64,000 nt of DNA from Sthenelais limicola (GCA_942159475.1 OW804094.1:14638132-14702131); one strand, 5' to 3'. Shown: positions 41,537-53,500, counted from the stretch's first letter. A program made the numbers and translations. The notes: generated from the letters alone by a model not told the origin.

Positions 41537-44500
41537 TTATTCGTCATCCACTGCGGTGCGGTTCGACCTCCAGGTCGTCTGTACGAAACGCTTGACTCCG
41601 GGCTCCAGCTCGTCTCCTTCTGTTCGTTCCCTGGAGGTGACCACTGAGTGATCAATCACATCCGGCAACTCTATGATGAGTTCGGGCTCTGGCACTGCTG
41701 TCTCCACATCTGTACGCCGAATGAAAGATCGTTCATACATGACGTTCCATGTGACCTTTTCGCTGTTAATGTCCCAAACCTGTCGCCACTGCGACATGGA
41801 GACTTGAGATGGCACCCACATGTCTCCTGCACCAAGCCTTCATATTGAAGCTGGTATACCACCTCTGGAGTTTCGCCGGGAAAAGCTCACACTGCAATAC
41901 ACTATGCGTGTCAGAGCTAACCCCAAAAATCCAGCCCACAAACTCATATTTGACAACAAGAACACTGTGTATCGGGAGAAGCCAAATGCCATCAAGCCAA
42001 TGGCAGTGACAGCAAGGTCTTTATTCCGAGAAGCTGGTGTACCAATGAAAAGAGTAATGACTGAAAAACCACCAGAGACTCCACCATGGGAACAAAAATT
42101 ACCCCTGGTTATCCTGGACCTTGACACAAACAAGAAAACTGAGACTCCTGTGCATGTATTTGAAAAACAATACAGTGAAATCAGGACACAGTTTGAAAGC
42201 CATACAGCCATTTTCACCGATGGTTCCAAAGATGGTAGTCGTGTTGGATTTGCCGTGCATACACCATTTGGGAACTTGAAGAAGGCTCTCCACAAGGAAA
42301 GCAGCATCTACACTGCTGAAGGAAAAGCACTGCTTAAGGCACTTGAATGGGTACAGGTCTCACGGATGAAGAAATTCATCATATTCTCAGACTCGCACCC
42401 ATGTCTAGAAGCTGTGACCAACCTTTATCCTAAGAACCCAATCATACAAGCAATTCAAGAGACATACACTGAAAACAAAAGACTGGACAAAGAAGTGGTG
42501 TTGTGCTGGGTGCCAAGCCACATTGGAATAGAAGGAAATGAGGCAGCAGACATTGCAGCCAAAAATGCATTGAGGCGCCCTGTTGGGGCTGACCAAATGC
42601 CATACACAGACATTGTACCTGTGGCGCAGGCACATGTCAAACGTAGCTGGCAGCGCACATGGAATGGTGTTAACAGTAACAAGCTGCGAGCAATCACACC
42701 ATCAATCACACCAAAATTCAAAGATGATAACCTGACAAGACCCGAACAGGTGATACTGACCCGTCTTCGTACCGGTCACACCAAACTGACTCACAGGCAC
42801 CTTCTAAAAGGTGAAGTGGCTCCTGTATGTCAGACATGCAACACTCAACTGAGTGTAGAGCATCTCTTAATACATTGTCAGGCAACCAAGAGAAACAGAA
42901 TAAAATTCCTGTAAAATCGCAGGACACTGCAGAGTATTTTCCGGGAATCTGGGAACAAAAATATTCTTGATTTCCTACGGGAAACCAAATTGTACGACAA
43001 AATTTAGGTAACCTAAATGAAGCCTGACTTCGTCAGGCCAAACCCTGTTTCATGAAATAGGGAATTTCACAGAATAAAATAATAAAACCACAGTATATCT
43101 GCTAACTTTTAATTACTATTAGCGGAGGTAAAACTAACCAAACCAAACCAAAAAGTCTCCTGCTATGGGGAGCTCCCTCCTTGGGTTGAATTCCACTCCA
43201 GATAAGAGTGGGGTGCGCCGTCTGGTCCCGAAAGGTGCACTTTTTCCCCTCGTCCGTCTTGGGAAATGGGCCCTCCCCTCCGTTCTCCGGCTTGTTTCAC
43301 TCGAGGGTTTGCCACCGCTGGCTCTTTGTCCTGTCCCCAGACTCAATGAAGCCATGCCCGAGGCCGGGCTCATCATGTGTCTGGGGGAGTCTCTGGTCCT
43401 AGGGCGATCCTCGTCCTGTCCCTGGCCTTCGTCCGCTTCTAGCTCCTCGATATCCTGCCTCTGTTCCTCAGTCTGCTCCTGGTTGGTTTCACCACTTGCG
43501 CGTAGTTCACCTCCGGATGGACGGTTGTCTACTGCCATTGTTGATGGGGGTGGGGCCTTGTCCAGCGCTGCTTTTGTTCGTGGTGTTAGGTTTAACATAT
43601 GGTGACCATATGTCATGCTGGAGCCCATGGCTGCCGTTCGTCCTTCGCAGGATCCTAGGAGGCTGGCCATAACTTGTTGTGTGTTGGGGGTACATTGTGG
43701 TAGTGGCCAGCCAGCCCAGGGACTTCCTAGTCCTGATGGCATGTGTGGTCCTAGCAGAGGCGGAGCGGGGAAGGGTGACCTTGTTTTGACAGCCGGAATA
43801 GTCATACTCCCACCAGGCCCTTTGCTGGGTAGATACTCTGCTTCCTGGTACGATTGGCTGGTCGTGATGGAGGACACCGCCCTGTCTACTTCATCCTCCT
43901 CCTCCAGCACGATATCGGGTTCGTCCCCAATGTCGTCGTCTGATTCTCTGTGGTCCTTGTTGTCCCCCTGGCCGACCACATCCACCAGCAGGTCCCCGCT
44001 GAGCTGGGACAAGATTTCCACTGCCTGCTTTTCCAGCCCCTCCTGTTCTGGTGGGCCTCCCTCTCCAGTAGACGAATCGCGGGGATTCTCCGACGAGCCA
44101 GACGAACGGGTGGGTGAGTGATCTGGGATCTTCTGGTATTTCTTGGCAGTATGGGAAGATCTACTCACTGTATGTCTGCTGTCTGTTTCTGGTTCCCGAG
44201 GTATCCGACCCTCTGCTGCACTGGGTCTCTTGTTTTCAGCAGTTTTCCTCTCCTTGGAGTCTGTCTCTGCTCGTCCCAGGGCCGTCGGGGTCTTCCTCTT
44301 GGACTTGGATGAACCTTTGCGGGGGCTAGTTCTCACCTTCACCTCTCTCGTATCCTCCCCTTTACTCCTCTTGGGCGAGGGTGATCTGCTGTGCTGGCTC
44401 CGCTGGTCTGCGAGACGGGGGCATCGTCTGTCTCCGGCGCGGAAGAGGCGGATTTCCTTCTCGTCCGCTGGCCTTGCCATGAGGGACGGTGTCCGCTTTA

Positions 44501-44816
44501 GCAGCACCAGGATTCTGGAAGGGCCTGGTACAATTTCGAATCCATCGGCCTTGAGGACGTGCGGGGGGAGATCTTGACCTTGTGACCAATACGCGGCCTT
44601 ACCGCAGTCCTTCACCGGGCACAGGTATCCCCTGAAGAGGTGCTCATGTGTGGCCATATGTTTCATGAGCGATGTGCGGCTGCTGGATCGCTTAAAACAA
44701 ATCCAGCATTGGAGGGATCCGTCCAGCTCTGGTCGGACGTTGTCTACATCCGTCTTGGTCCAGCTTCGTTTCTCTTCCTCGTCTGGGGTCTGCTGATGGT
44801 CTTTGGGATTAGACAT
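41537..44816 (-). pseudogene. Gypsy-2 third ORF: C2H2 zinc-finger protein, split by a LINE
   Basis: ATG at 44816 opens about 550 codons downstream of integrase; copy E interrupts the frame at 43155, and the frame resumes on the far side at 41821 and ends at 41537. Near the N-terminus C37-x2-C40-x12-H53-x3-H57 is a classical C2H2 finger, and C66-x4-C71 starts a second, incomplete one. The long middle is Ser/Arg/Glu-rich with KSKRKTPTA, SPSPKRSKGE and acidic stretches, so probably nuclear and disordered. No signal peptide or membrane segment is seen, so it is not an envelope protein although it has the env position. Gypsy-1 has a zinc-finger ORF at the same place. Confidence 0.75.
41830..43154 (+). 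mobile_element. I-like LINE copy E inserted in Gypsy-2, 8-bp TSD
   Basis: The coding part (41830-42914) runs from the end of the RT thumb through RNase H to the finger; a C-to-T change makes a stop about 30 codons before the usual end. The 3' tail ends in CCAAA repeats. GTCTCCTG flanks it at 41822-41829 and 43155-43162. Nearly identical to copy A, with small changes (for example Arg for Trp after EFR). Confidence 0.9.
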
Positions 44817-44872
44817 TTCGTTCTTATCCAGTGGCTCACTTCGTTCGAGATCGTATGCTATTTCCTGCCGGT

Positions 44873-46435
44873 CTAGGTTCGAGCGTCCACTCGCTTTGGT
44901 GAGGGTAGCTTGGTTGGTGCGGGCTCCGACTTCCGGTGGACAACCACTCGTCCGTCCACGGGTGGCGCTGCGCTCGGCATTCGCTCCTGACGCACTGTCA
45001 CTGTGGACGCCAGAGTCCGTCTCTGGAACCCCAGGTCGTCTGCGGCTCCCCTATTGATGGTGGAGTAATTTTCCCTCCTATGGTGACTGTTCTTGTCGTT
45101 CCATCTCCTCTCCCCTTCGCGCCGCCTTCGCTCGGTGCTGGGGCTCCGCTCCCTCTTACGCCCTTGTCCCTCCTCCCTCTTTGCCGCTCGCGGGCTTCGG
45201 TGCACCATCTCAATGGTCAATTGTTTGGCTAAACGTGTCCACACTTGCTTGCTCTTTGCCGGTTCCCTCAGGAATGAAGGTTTTTCAAAACCCTGGCAGT
45301 TGACCACCTCCTGGGCTTGTGACATCACCATCACCCGGACGACCCTAACTCCTCCCCCCAGTGACGTCACTCCCCCCTCGTCCAGGGGCCGTTGCCGGGC
45401 GGGTTTCAAGCTGTCTCCATGGACAATCTTGGTCTTCCTTCCCCAGCGAATTTTGTAGGTAGTGTTGGACAATCTACTTTCCACTGACCATGGGCCAGTC
45501 CAAAATCTTTGGAATTTCGGGCACACCCCTGTCTTCTTGATGGCTTGAAAGAACCACACTTTAACCCCCTCCTCATATTTGACTTCCTTCACCTTTTTAT
45601 TATACCAGATAGCATCATTTTCTCTGGTCGTCCCTAGGTTCTCCCAAGCTAGCCTATGGGCTGTGGCCATTTTCTGATGACATTCCTGGACGTATACGAA
45701 AGGGTTGGGTTCGTTATCGGGTGTAGGATAGCAAGTCTCCCAGGGGAGGTGGGTTTCCCGACCGAACATTAAGAAGTTTGGGGAAAATGTAGTGGTGCGG
45801 TGTTTTCCCGACCGGTACGCGGCTCCGATGAAAGGTAGCCATTCGTCCCACTCGTCCTGAATGTTTGTCACTGTAATTAGCATGGCCAGCATCGTCCTAT
45901 TAAACCGTTCGGCCTGTCCATCGCTCTGGGGGTGGTACGGTGTCGTCCTCGTCTTATCGATCCCCATTAGGGTAGCCATGGCCGCAAACAGGTTTGATTC
46001 AAAATTCCGGCCTTGGTCGGTGTGCCAGGTCCTTGGCGCGCCAAAGCGACACACCACCTCTCTAACCAGGACTCCAGCTACCGTACTAGCCGTCATGTCT
46101 GGGACCGGGAAAGCCTCCGTCCATTTGGAGAAGAGGTCTGTGACCACTAAGACATATTTATTTCCTCGACTCGTCGTATGAAAGGGCCCCGTCAGGTCGA
46201 TGGCCCATTCTTCTCCTACCGTGGCTAATGGTCTGCTGGCCAGTCTCGTCCGTCTCTTCGTCCCCTGGTTCTTAGTTTGTTGACAGGTAGCGCAGCACTC
46301 TATTTCCAGAGCTATGTGTTTGTCCATCCCTGGCCACACCTGTCTTCGTCCCAGCTTGTCTTTTGTTCGATCTCGTCCCCCGTGCAATCCGAATGGCCCC
46401 TCATGAGCCTGGCGAATGAGTTCTGTCCGCATCGA
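44873..46435 (-). pseudogene. Gypsy-2 integrase
   Basis: It follows RT-RNase H in the same frame after a TGA (46438-46436), probably a mutated Arg codon. The zinc-binding HHCC part has HEGPFGLHGG and CCATCQQTKNQ. The catalytic D,D-35-E triad is visible: AIDLTGPFHT, WHTDQGRNFES and DGQAERFNRTM. A chromo-like or GPY/F-type end (FWTGPWSVESRLSNTTYKI) follows, then a long charged tail rich in Arg/Glu to 44873. It inserts the DNA copy into the genome. The length (about 520 residues) is long for the family because of the tail. Confidence 0.85.
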
Positions 46436-48243
46436 TCAAGGTACAAACACCCTCCAGGTTCGTCCTCCTTTTTGATCAATGGTCAAAAGCCCCAGTACTC
46501 CTTGTCTCACTTCTAGGTCATCAAACCTCCTGTGCAGCCAGTGGGCCTCCGCCTCCCCATATCCCATATTGTCTTCAGGTCGGAACCCGGCCTCTACTCC
46601 TTTCCGGAATTGTTGTATTAATGGATCCGCTTCCTGGGCCTCCCTTAAACCCTCGACGGCCTGATCGGTTCTGAGGGACCCCACCAATAGCGGTGGTTCA
46701 TCCCGTTCGTCCCATCCGTTCCCCTCTATTCGTCTGCACTGGTTGCACGGCTGTCGTGATAAGCCATCGGCATTCCCATGTCGTGTTCCCGGCCGATGTT
46801 CTATACGGAAATCATAGCACCCTAGTTCTTCGATCCATCTGGCCAGCTGACCCTGTGGTTCCTTGGTTTGCATCAACCAGCGAAGGGCACTGTGGTCTGT
46901 CCGGATGAGGAATCTTGCTCCTACCAGGTACGACCGGAATTTCCGAACCCCAAAGACTACCGCTAGTAGCTCCTTCCGGGTCACACAATAGTTGTGTTCG
47001 GCCTTGGTGATCGTTCTACTAGCGAACTGCAATACCCTTTCTCTCCCCTCCACCACCTGAGATAGGACTGCCCCCAAGCCATCTGCTGAGGCGTCGCAGT
47101 CCAAGATCATCTCGGCGGTGGCTTCCGGGAAAGCCAGAATAGGTGCCTCGCCGAGGGCTTGAACTAATGTTTCCTTAGCCTGGGTACATTCGTCCGTCCA
47201 CATGAACGAGGCCCCTTTCTGGGTTAAAGAATGCAATGGGCGGGCAATCTTGGCGAAGTCTGCGACGAACAACCGATAATACGAGCAAAATCCCATGAAG
47301 GATTGTACATCTTTCTTGTCTCGTAGTTCTCCCCATTCTTTCAGTGCTTTGATCTTGGATGGGTCGGTTGCCACTCCCTCCCCAGACACCAGGTGTCCCA
47401 GAAATCCTACTTCCCTCCGGAATAATTGGCACTTCTTCGTCTTCATCCTGAGTCCCGCCTCTCTCAGCCTAGTGAATACTTTCCGTACCCGGTCGGCACA
47501 CTCCTCCACTGTTCGTCCGAAGATTATGACGTCGTCCAGATAGACAAGGCATTCGTCCCCCACCATTCCAGTCAGCACGGCATCCATCAGCCGTTCGAAT
47601 GTGGATGGCGCATTCACCAGGCCAAAAGGCATTACCCGGAATTGGTATAACCCTTTGTGTGTACAAAAAGCTGTCTTCTCTTTTGCCTCCTGGTCCATCG
47701 TTACCTGCCAATAACCACTGGCTAGATCGATGGTGGTGAATACCCGGGCTCCTGCTAAGCTGTCTAATATGTCGTCCGTACGTGGCAGGGGGTATGCATC
47801 CTTTCGAGTGACTTGGTTTAGTTGGCGATAGTCGACACAGAATCGCCAACCCCCATCCTTCTTTCAGACGAGTACCACCGGTGAGGCCCAGGGGCTGTGT
47901 GATGGTTCGGCTACCCCTAGTGTTAGAAGCTTGTCTAATTCATCTTTCTCCGGTGGATGGGAACTCTTCGCGGCCGAGTTTTAATTGGGGGATGGTCTCC
48001 CGTATCAATATTATGGGTTGCACGGTCCGTCCTGCCCAATTCGTCCTCAAACAGGTCCACGAAGTCGTTGTAGAGTTCCTCCACCAGCTCCTCCTTGCCT
48101 TGGACTACTGATTCGTCCGTCTGACCCCATAATCTTCCGCGAATTCCCGCCTCGTCTCGCACGTCAATTCGTCTCACATCCTTCATTGGTTTTTCTCCCG
48201 CCTCCGGTTCTAGTTCCTCCCACTGTCCCATTCGTTCGCCTGG
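46436..48243 (-). pseudogene. Gypsy-2 reverse transcriptase and RNase H
   Basis: The frame begins after the short retroposon with acidic leader sequence and HNIDTGDHPPIKTRPRRVPI. A frame change near 47940 and a TGA at 47866-47864 (inside VLV-x-KKDGG) break it. Downstream are WRFCVDYRQLNQVTRKDAYP, TTIDLASGYWQVTMD (motif A), FGLVNAPSTFERLMDAV, VYLDDVIIFG (catalytic box), and RNase H with ILDCDASADGLGAVLSQ, NYCVTRKELLAVVFGVRKF and RTDHSALRW. Polymerase and RNase H motifs are complete, but the stops make it inactive as a single chain. Confidence 0.88.
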
Positions 48244-48432
48244 AGTGAGTGAGTGAGTGAGATTGGTTGCTTTACGCCCTTATCAACACTTTGAAGTGTT
48301 ATATCAAGGGCGGGAGAGCTGAGAGGGAGGCAGTTTATGATCATACCCAGGAAATAGAGATAGAGAAGAAGGGAGAGAGAGACAGAGAAAAGAGACAGAA
48401 AGGTCCTTTAAGGTCTTACCCAGGACCAGGCA
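48244..48432 (-). mobile_element. short retroposon with CTCA tail, copy 2, 11-bp TSD
   Basis: A 189-bp insertion in the protease/RT junction of Gypsy-2 is flanked by CGTTCGCCTGG at 48233-48243 and 48433-48443. On the minus strand it has the pyrimidine-rich body, CCTGGGTATGATCATAAAC, GATAAGGGCGTAAAGCAACC and a CTCA array. It is the cleanest copy and defines the ends of the family. A nested 8-bp inverted pair (ACACTT...AAGTGT) lies before GATAAGG. Confidence 0.9.
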
Positions 48433-49016
48433 CGTTCGCCTGGGTGCAGCTCGATGTCTTGGTTGGTGGGGTTTGATACTCGTATCCAGGTCGATCCATC
48501 TATCACTCGACCCACCGTCCTGGCCGTCCGAAGGCCCGACTCCAGCCAGCAGGGTTCCACCACGACCTCCGCTTGACAATTCCACTCGCCCACTGTTGCC
48601 AGTAGGTTCGTCCAGGTGCCCGAGGGAACTGTCGTGCCCTCCCTCACCTCCACAGGTCCCACCTGTATTACACTGTGATTGAACTTCACAGTCTGTTTGT
48701 CCACGTCCACTACCCCTTTTAATGGGCGGAGTACGTCCATCCCTAGGATGCCCATGTAAGCCATGTCTACCACTATTGCAGGTACCAGAATTTTCATTCC
48801 CTGAAATTCTACGTCCAATTGGACTCGCCCCAATAAATCCATTGGTTGGCCTCCTACTCCCACCACTCGGATGTCGGTGGGCTGTAGGGTTGGACGGCGG
48901 TCCATCCTTTCCCATACAGCCCTGCCTAACAACGTGACACAAGCGCCTGTGTCTACCAACCAGTCTATCCAGGTATCATTACAGTGCCCTCGCACTATCA
49001 GGCCTTTAGATGACAC
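48433..49016 (-). pseudogene. Gypsy-2 aspartic protease
   Basis: The minus frame has WIDWLVDTGACVTLLGRAVW with the catalytic D-T-G, followed by VVGVGGQPMDLLGRVQLDVE and GILGMDVLRPLKGVVDVD (the I-L-G-x-D flap/end motif). It processes the gag-pol polyprotein. It is in a different frame from the end of gag and is cut at 48433 by the short retroposon. Confidence 0.82.
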
Positions 49017-49918
49017 GTCCCATCTTCCTTGTACATTCGTCTCCTTGCCATCCTTCTACTTTCGTGCACAGGGCTTTCACCATTGCTTCTAGTTGGCTCA
49101 CCCGTTCATCTGGCTTCTTCTCAGTCTGTACAGCTCGAATGGACGAACGGGCCTTCGCTTGGTCTTCTGCAGCAAAGTGTGCCCCCCCCATGTAGGGCTG
49201 CCGACCTGGCTTCGGCCAGGGTCTGGGGTTTTGCCTGGGCGACCCATCGCCTGAGGCTAGCATCAGCCAAGGAGGCCGTAAATAGGTCTTTCCCCAAATC
49301 ATCCAAGATCTCTCGATCAGCCGTAGGGTAGGCGAGGCGGGCCAATCTCTCGATCTTGTCCGCAATCTGTTGGATGCTCTCCCCTGTCTTCTGTTTCCTG
49401 GCTCTCAGCTCGGTTCGGTAGAGGGCTATCTGATCGGCGGTTTGGAACCGTTCATGTAGACTCTGGATCAGTCTTGTATAAGTGTCTTCTTCTGCAAAGT
49501 CTATCTTTTCCAGGATCCGTTGTGCCGACCCGGACAAACACACTCCCAGGTGTAGCCCTCGTTCGTGATCCGACCATCCGTTCAGATCAGCCACTAATCT
49601 GAAATGGTGTAGAAACTCTGTCAGCGAACCCGTCCCGTCGAATGTGCGTGGTGTCACTTTCATTTTCTTCTGGAACCCCGGTAGCGGCTCCGTTTTTGGT
49701 GTCAACTCTTCTTTCCGAATTCGTCCGGCTTCTCCCTGACTCAAGACCCCAGCTCTCTCGTAGCCATGTCCTAGCCAGCTTGCCCAAGTCCGGGGGTTTG
49801 CGTTGATCTCTCCCGACGGTGAAAGAGGATGAGGTTCATCTGGAATCATCCCACCGCTGCCACCATTGTTGTCACCGTCTCGATCGTCAGAACTTTTATT
49901 AAACAACCCGAAAGACAT
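49006..49918 (-). pseudogene. Gypsy-2 gag
   Basis: The gag frame opens at ATG 49918, which lies inside the 5' LTR, and reads through the LTR end and the primer-binding site. A later ATG at 49849 (MIPDEPHPLSP) is an alternative start just past that site. The body is a Ty3-type capsid domain (TPRTFDGTGSLTEFLHHFRL, SGSAQRILEKI, YTRLIQSLHERFQTADQI, ELRARKQKTGESIQQIADKI). A run of eight G (minus strand, 49172-49179) shifts the frame; with seven G the frame would continue to 49006 (HFAAEDQAKARSSIRAVQ). No CCHC knuckle is visible. Confidence 0.82.
49848..49865 (-). promoter_or_regulatory. Gypsy-2 primer-binding site, tRNA-Leu type
   Basis: TGGTGGCAGCGGTGGGAT on the minus strand begins one base after the LTR. 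From what is known of animal tRNA-Leu(AAG) 3' ends (…CCGCTGCCACCA), all 18 bases are complementary. This also confirms the LTR end at 49867. Confidence 0.85.
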
Positions 49919-50403
49919 GTTGAGTTATTGTGGTTTCTGGATTCGTCTCTGTATTCGTCCACGTTCGTCTCGACCAAATAGTTGCTGATATCTAATGTAG
50001 AATTACTAATATGTGGGGGGGTATGGGGACTTAGCAGAGGCTGTAGCCTTCCTGGTGGGGATCGCACACACTCAGGGCTCTCTGTGATAGTTAATTAAAT
50101 GAGTTGGGTTGGGACGAATTGCCCAGCAGGGTCGGTTGGCGTCTATCTCCGATGAAGCAGACTCCAAGTCAAAGTACAGGCTTAGCGATGTTGCTGTGTT
50201 TATTCTCTGGATAATCAAAGGGGCTCTACCTCGTTCCCTGCCTGGGCACCAACTGCCCCTACCCCGTTTCCCACCCCTATTTATACTCCCTCCCCCCATA
50301 GACCCGTCCTCGCTCACAGTACGAGACCCTAGCGCCCCGAGCGGTGGACGAACGTACCCAGTATAAACCCTTTGTCCCCCCGCTCCCCGATCCCTCTACC
50401 ACT
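49867..50403 (-). repeat. Gypsy-2 5' LTR
   Basis: The partner of 40737-41273. It has the same TATA-like element and ends GACAACA next to the primer-binding site. Its outer end reads AGTGGTAGAGGG against TGTAGTAGAGGG in the 3' LTR, so the outer two or three bases have changed or the boundary is off by that much. Confidence 0.85.
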
Positions 50404-50531
50404 GTATATACACACACCAGTTATGTACAGTTTGGTTGTGTGTTTTCCTTATTGAGATGTGCTTATTAAGGTAAGCGAGGAATAGTTTTGTTTACATGAA
50501 GTACAAGTTGTGTGTTTGACGTGTATTGTAG

Positions 50532-53500
50532 GAGCACATCAGTGAAGACCTCAGAGCCACCCTCAACGCCTTCCTCTATAGGACGGGTGAACAGTCCAAC
50601 AAGTGAGTAACTGTCGGTCTTTATTACATCATCTGGCTGTAAGCTGACAATGTGTGATGTGTTCTGGAAAATGAGTCAAGTCGCAAAATTGATATTTCTC
50701 AAAATGTATTTTTTTACAAGATCTCTGTATTGAAATGTTCCGATTTTTAGAGGGATGTGCCCTGATAGTCATATGAATCCATGTAACAAATTTCGGGACA
50801 TAGTAATAAATATATCCATGCGTTTTGAAGGCCTTCATATGGAGTATATTTAATTACTTTACTGGTAATTACCCACCCAGTAAACATAGTAAAAAACGCA
50901 TTGGTTGCCATGACTACCACACGTAACTCACTAGTGAAATACAGACACTGCATAACTAACTTTACATAATATAATTTCCATGTATTGTGTCAGTGTCGAA
51001 AATTAGGCCCAGATATAACATCACGATCGAAATGAATTAAGATGAAAAATTAATGAATTAATTTTGCCTGACTATAAGAAGGGTATATAGTTAATGAGTT
51101 ATCGATGAATGTTTGAAGCAACAATGTGTCTTGTGTGTGCAGGTTGATGCTGGTGCTTGCCAGTAACCAGCCCGAGCAGTTTGACTGATTAACATATAGT
51201 AATAATACAGTATCAATATGTTGCGATTCTTGCCTATGTTCTTTCCAATGTCTATGTGGCCATCGATGTACATCTGTCTTTCAGCTCCGGCTTAATGTTA
51301 ATCGATATTAAATAATGATATTTCGTGATCGTATAGGTTTACTTCTGCGAGAATAAATATATTACCAATATCGTTAGCAGGAGATGGGAGGAAAGGAACT
51401 ATAGTGGCCGGATTATATTAAAGTTCCAAAGGACCAAGGGTTGAAATATTCTATGTTCCAAGCGCGGATCCGAGATAAAACATCAAGAGTGAAATGCTTC
51501 TTTCATATGTTCCCTTTATTCCTCCTTGTGTGTTGGGTTGAAGACCTTGCTCCTCAACCCGATAAATAAACAGGTACATCGAGATATGAATAATTTTCAA
51601 ACCAAGGAAACATTATGTTTGCAACATAATTCAGGAATAATGGAATAAATATAATAATCACATAAATGCAAAGTTGAACATAAATATAGAAATATGTAAT
51701 GAACATCGTGGTCAAAGTCCGGATGAAATCAAATGAATAGTTAATTAATGATAAATTAAACAAATAATATAAACTGCAAATATCATCAATGGTTGCAATG
51801 AATATCCTAGTGGGATCCGGAGGAACTACCCGGAGGCGGAGGTCCGGGTCCGGGTCAATCCGGAGCTATCCGGAGCTCAATGGAAATCTTCATAATAGAA
51901 TCGTTACACTCCTCCCCAACCAAGGGAAATAAAATTGCAAAAGGAGATGAACATATTCAATGACTGGAGAAATTTTATGAACATGTAAATTCAACAAATA
52001 ACGATTCAAATATACAAATATACAGTAGTTCTTCATAAAAAAAAAAATCCTTGGGGTAAGCACCAACGTTTAACATTTCTTGAACATAAAAAAGTTACGA
52101 ACCAGATATGAATAAAGATTCATAATATGTACATCACAGACGAGGCAATAATATCACTCAAAAGTTAATAATGTCTATGCATTAATGATTGCTCGAATGG
52201 CCATCGACTGTTCAAGCGAAAGGCCTGGAATCAGAGCCGGGGGATCCTCTTTTATCTTTTCAGCAGAATCCACTATTTCAGGAGAGGCATTGGTCTTTAC
52301 CTCCGATAATCTCTCTTCATAATGAGCACAGAGAGTCTTGTAACCTTCTATCTCCTCTTTCATCTTTGCCTCCGATTCAATACTAGAAACCAATTGCTTA
52401 TCCAGCTGCTTCAACGAGTCACGAGTGGATCGCAACTCATCTTCGAGAATATCTTGCGAATGGCTCGAAATCTCCGACTTGATCTGAAGATCACAAATCT
52501 CGTTCAGCAATCTTTCACGATCTTCTCCCCACTTGGCTTTTTCGCTGGCAAAGTGTCCCATAGCATCGTAGTCTTTATGCAAACTTTTTAATGCCATCGC
52601 GAAGGAGCTGTGAGCCTCCACTAAAGATTTTTGGGCAGCGGATAACAAATTTACTGCCTCAGAGCCTTGCTCATCCACTTTGGCTAGATCTTTGTCAATC
52701 TGATGAATATTAACAAGCGCCACAACAGAGTCCATAGCATTCACAGATACCTTTTGGTCACTACCACTTGCTACACACGAGCTGGCCTGCTCCTGCTTCT
52801 TCAAGTCAGACGATGCAAGCAAGCAAGGAGCTGTCCGTTTCCTCGGCCCCACGTGTAGAGGGTCGGTAGAGGAATACATACGATTGTCGACAAGGTTGCA
52901 CTGTCGGTCGGCATTATTGATGCACCTCATTGCTCCCTGATTTTGGCTTGCATTGTGCATCCACATGTAGTGCCTGATGAGACTGACACTACGTAACTGC
53001 TTGTTTTTGCAAATCTGTCCAGTTTGCGGATTCTTAATCCCACATGTGTACTGCCACCTCTTTGGCAAATGGTTCTCTTCTAGATGGCGAAGCCAAGTCA
53101 ACTTGGAACACAACCGCCGACCACCACATCTGTCGTAAGGACATACAACACCGTCCTTTACATCAGTTTTAAAAGCAATTGATTCCAGCTCTCTGCTTTT
53201 TGTCTTATCCGTCATTCTCTCCAATATGCCCCGGATCCATTGCTCATATTTGTCAGTCAAGTCTCGGCGGGACACATCAAAGAAAATCACATCTTCAGTT
53301 TCCGAATCCTCGTCTGTACTCACTACAGGTACACACCGATTAGTAGCAAAATCGGCTGGTTTCTTAATCCTCAGGAGAGCCGGCCTGACTCTATCAGCAA
53401 ATTCGCCCGGAGCCGTCTGCCGTTCCTCCCTCCGAGTCTGCTCCGATTTTGTATGTTCCGGAGATTTCTTTCGTCGATCAGATGTCTTTTTCTCCTTTTC

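Larger units (their letters stand above)
40737..50403 (-). mobile_element. Gypsy-2, Ty3/Gypsy LTR retrotransposon, decayed
   Basis: LTRs of 537 bp (49867-50403 as 5', 40737-41273 as 3') flank gag, protease, RT-RNase H, integrase and a zinc-finger ORF on the minus strand. An 18-nt primer-binding site and a polypurine tract sit at the expected places. Two insertions lie inside: a short retroposon at 48244-48432 and I-like copy E at 41830-43154. The LTRs differ at roughly a dozen positions (about 2 percent). Stops and frameshifts in gag and pol make it non-autonomous. A target duplication could not be fixed because both flanks are TATA-like. Confidence 0.9.

Noticed and set aside
43165..46181. 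Long + strand ORFs opposite Gypsy-2
   Set aside because: They are GC-rich shadows of the minus-strand integrase and third ORF; no motif or start context supports them.
40730..50412. A TSD for Gypsy-2
   Set aside because: Both flanks are TATA-like, and the 5' LTR tip differs from the 3' LTR tip, so no 4-5-bp duplication can be claimed.
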